Shown: positions 62,362 through 64,000 of the stretch, piece by piece
How positions within the stretch are numbered: position 1 is the first letter of the stretch
How the letters are laid out: the number at the start of each line of letters is the position of its first letter
Source: an uncultured Clostridia bacterium
GTDB lineage: Bacteria > Bacillota > Clostridia > Christensenellales > Pumilibacteraceae
DNA length: 64,000 nt
Assembly: GCA_947066105.1 (NCBI GenBank)
Contig: CAMSYM010000004.1
Coordinates: forward strand, 1 to 64,000
Direction of reading: 5' to 3'
The notes under the pieces: generated by a model
What the model was told of the DNA's origin: nothing
Seen by the model: only the letters and a program-made list of their open reading frames with translations
The model's database searches: none
Translations under genes and position numbers: made by a program

Positions 62362-63615
62362 ATGTTAAACGACATCAAAAACTATTTTGCCAACTTCGAC
62401 GGCACGGTAAACTCTTGCCGTACCGTCGCGCTGTGGATAACCGTCGCATTGCTCGTTGCGTTCGTCGCGACAAAAGCGTACGTTTTCGCGCTCGGCAAAC
62501 GCGCCGAAAAATACGACGGGCAAACGCTCGTCGAGGTGGGGTGCGTCGTCAACGGCGCGTGGATAGTCGTTGCGCTCGTAGTCGCCGTTTGTTTTATCGC
62601 GGCGTTTACGAGCTGTTATTTTGCGGACGTGGCTCGCGGCGACGACGTGCTTGTGCCTATACTGTTTTATCCGTTGCTTGCGCTTGTGCTTGCCGTTGTA
62701 GGGAGCGCGGTAACGCTGTTCGTCAAGCCGAACAAGCTTGCCAAAACAGTATGCGCGGCGGTTTGCGGTTGCGCGCTCGTCGCCGTCATAGCTTGCATGG
62801 CGGTATACAATGCGAGCGGCGAGGCGGGCGACGCGTTGAGCGACGTCGGGTTGTACATAAGCGCGGGCGCGCTGATAGTCGCGCTCGTCGCATTGGCGTT
62901 TTTCGCCGACAGGAGCGACCGCCCGTTCGACACGCGAACGATCACGTTTGCCGCCGTTTGCGTGGCGTTGAGCTTTGCGCTGTCATACGTGCGGCTGTTC
63001 AAAATGCCGATGGGCGGAAGCATAACCTTTGCGTCAATGTTGCCGCTCATGCTGTTCGCGTTTATGTTCGGCAGCAGAAAGGGCGTGCTTGTCGGAGCGA
63101 TCTACGGCGTATTGCAGGCTATACAAGACCCTTGGATAATCCACCCCGCACAGTTCGTACTCGATTATTTGGCGGCGTTTGCTGGGATAGGGCTGGCAGG
63201 CTGTATCCGCGATCTCGGCTTGTTTAAGACCAACATCCGCGCGCAGTTCGCGCTGGGCGCGGCGGTGGCTTGTCTGTTCCGTATGTTGGGACATTATTTC
63301 GCGGGCGTGTATGCGTTCGGCATGTACGGCGAAGGCTTTGCGACCGAGTACGGTATGCCGCTCCTTGCCAACGAGTACTTCTATTCGTTCGTCTATCAGT
63401 GCATGTACCTTATACCCGAACTCGCGATAGTCGTTGCGGTAGGGATGTTCGTGTTTGCGTCGGCTAACTTCCGCAAGCAGATCCAAACGTACGCGCAACG
63501 CAACGCGGCGCGCAACGGATCGACGGAAGCTCCGATCGCCGAGCGCGCGGCGACTGCGGAAAGCGTCGACGCAAGCGCCGCGACCGACGATACGCCGACC
63601 GACGTTTCGTGCTGA
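62362..63615 (+). CDS. thiT: ThiT-like thiamin ECF S component fused to an N-terminal membrane domain
   Basis: 417 aa from ATG 62362 (GGAGG 8 nt upstream). The C-terminal half (about 193-372) is a full ThiT: FKMPMGGSITFASMLPLMLFAF and HPAQFVLDYLAAFAGIGLAG are thiamin-pocket blocks. Ordinary ThiT is about 180-200 aa. Here about 190 extra residues with roughly five membrane segments (22-45, 62-85, 97-120, 128-148, 160-181) come first, and a 45-residue polar Ala/Thr/Glu tail comes last. The TPP riboswitch supports the thiamin assignment. The N-terminal domain has no assigned role. Confidence 0.9.
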   Translation: MLNDIKNYFANFDGTVNSCRTVALWITVALLVAFVATKAYVFALGKRAEKYDGQTLVEVGCVVNGAWIVVALVVAVCFIAAFTSCYFADVARGDDVLVPILFYPLLALVLAVVGSAVTLFVKPNKLAKTVCAAVCGCALVAVIACMAVYNASGEAGDALSDVGLYISAGALIVALVALAFFADRSDRPFDTRTITFAAVCVALSFALSYVRLFKMPMGGSITFASMLPLMLFAFMFGSRKGVLVGAIYGVLQAIQDPWIIHPAQFVLDYLAAFAGIGLAGCIRDLGLFKTNIRAQFALGAAVACLFRMLGHYFAGVYAFGMYGEGFATEYGMPLLANEYFYSFVYQCMYLIPELAIVVAVGMFVFASANFRKQIQTYAQRNAARNGSTEAPIAERAATAESVDASAATDDTPTDVSC

Positions 63616-63657
63616 CGCATACCGCTCGTCGCGCATATATATAATATAGGATAGAGA

Positions 63658-63692
63658 TGACGCCGTTACGAGCAATTCGGGCGGCGTTTTTC
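63658..63692 (+). terminator. terminator after the ThiT fusion
   Basis: ACGCCG...CGGCGT stem followed by five T, 45 bp after the stop codon. Confidence 0.8.
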
Positions 63693-63756
63693 CGTTGCGC
63701 CGATGCGAGAACGCGCGAACGCGCGAACGCGAGAGCGGGATACGCGTCGATAAGTC

Positions 63757-63785
63757 TTGACAGCGCGTGTGTTGTATGATATAAT
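63757..63785 (+). promoter_or_regulatory. full-consensus sigma-A promoter
   Basis: TTGACA (63757-63762), 17 bp, TATAAT (63780-63785). It precedes the last, truncated gene by about 155 nt of leader that contains a strong CGGGCAA.../TTGCCCG hairpin (about 63819-63841). Confidence 0.9.
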
Positions 63786-63939
63786 TCGAAAAAGCGTGGT
63801 ATTTTTCGGCAAGCGCGCGACGGGCAAAGCGCACGCTTGCCCGATCACGGAAGCGTTGTGTGGCATATCGGATCGATCGAGAACAGCCTTTGATGTCGCC
63901 GTTTATAGAGCGCGTGAAATAAACCGAACAAAGGAGAAT

Positions 63940-64000
63940 ATGATGATACTCAATACAGGCGCGCGGACGGACACCGTGCAATATTTTACGGAATGGCTGT
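63940..64000 (+). CDS. start of a DUF1848-like protein (cut by window end)
   Basis: AAGGAG precedes tandem ATG codons at 63940 and 63943; the second has the better spacing. The visible 20 residues, MMILNTGARTDTVQYFTEWL, resemble the N-terminus of DUF1848 proteins, which begin with a RTD and a SEW/TEW block. Function unknown; only the first codons are inside the window. Confidence 0.55.
   Translation, partial: MMILNTGARTDTVQYFTEWL

Noticed and set aside
63708..63734. Tandem repeat CGCGAACG x3 as a variable-number locus
   Set aside because: Three short units in a GC-rich gap are too few to support a functional claim.

Overview
The window reads as chromosomal DNA of a low-to-mid GC Gram-positive bacterium, most likely a member of the Clostridia (Bacillota). 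The support is the classical S10-spc-alpha ribosomal gene order with a KOW-domain protein between map and infA, a zinc-type S14, strong Shine-Dalgarno sites, near-consensus sigma-A promoters with 17-bp spacers, FMN and TPP riboswitches controlling ECF-transporter S components, a YhaO/YhaN pair, UgtP-like glycolipid synthesis and a ParABS system. No sporulation gene, rRNA, CRISPR array, transposase or prophage gene was seen. I cannot name the genus; an uncultured gut lineage is a guess.

Layout. 0-8.6 kb: tRNA-Arg with a truncated duplicate, then a leftward glycogen operon (glgB, glgA, glgP, GH13 glucosidase). 8.7-9.8 kb: FMN riboswitch and ribU (rightward). 9.8-10.9 kb: AT-rich membrane orphan. 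10.9-28.5 kb: leftward S10/spc/alpha operon of about 31 genes from rpsJ to rplQ. Its distal half is interrupted by a family of long, nested, covarying stem-loop elements placed directly after stop codons. 28.6-35.4 kb: two acetyltransferases, a membrane zinc-ribbon protein behind a promoter with a G10 tract in its spacer, a tiny basic protein, about 1.5 kb of nested intergenic repeats, and a phospholipase D-like protein. 35.6-38 kb: ferritin-like protein, three parS sites and parB. 38-46.8 kb: a rightward run with a catalytically odd alpha/beta-hydrolase, signal peptidase, DegV protein, rsmG, mnmE, smpB, a radical-SAM activase and a DnaQ-like exonuclease. 47-64 kb: a leftward Gln/Ala-rich scaffold-like protein, then rightward genes for a beta-rich repeat protein, pullulanase, a GH78-like enzyme, glycolipid and phospholipid synthesis (ugtP/plsC-like), parA, yhaO/yhaN, a TPP-riboswitch-controlled ThiT fusion and the start of a DUF1848-like gene.

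Together: genes left of about 31 kb run almost all leftward and genes right of about 38 kb almost all rightward. parS sites, parB, rsmG and mnmE lie around the switch, and DnaA-box-like 9-mers occur at 31.1 kb and 41.9 kb. The window therefore probably spans or flanks the replication origin. Carbohydrate storage (glgBAP, GH13, pulA) forms a second theme. The most unusual signal is the structured repeat family inside the ribosomal operon.
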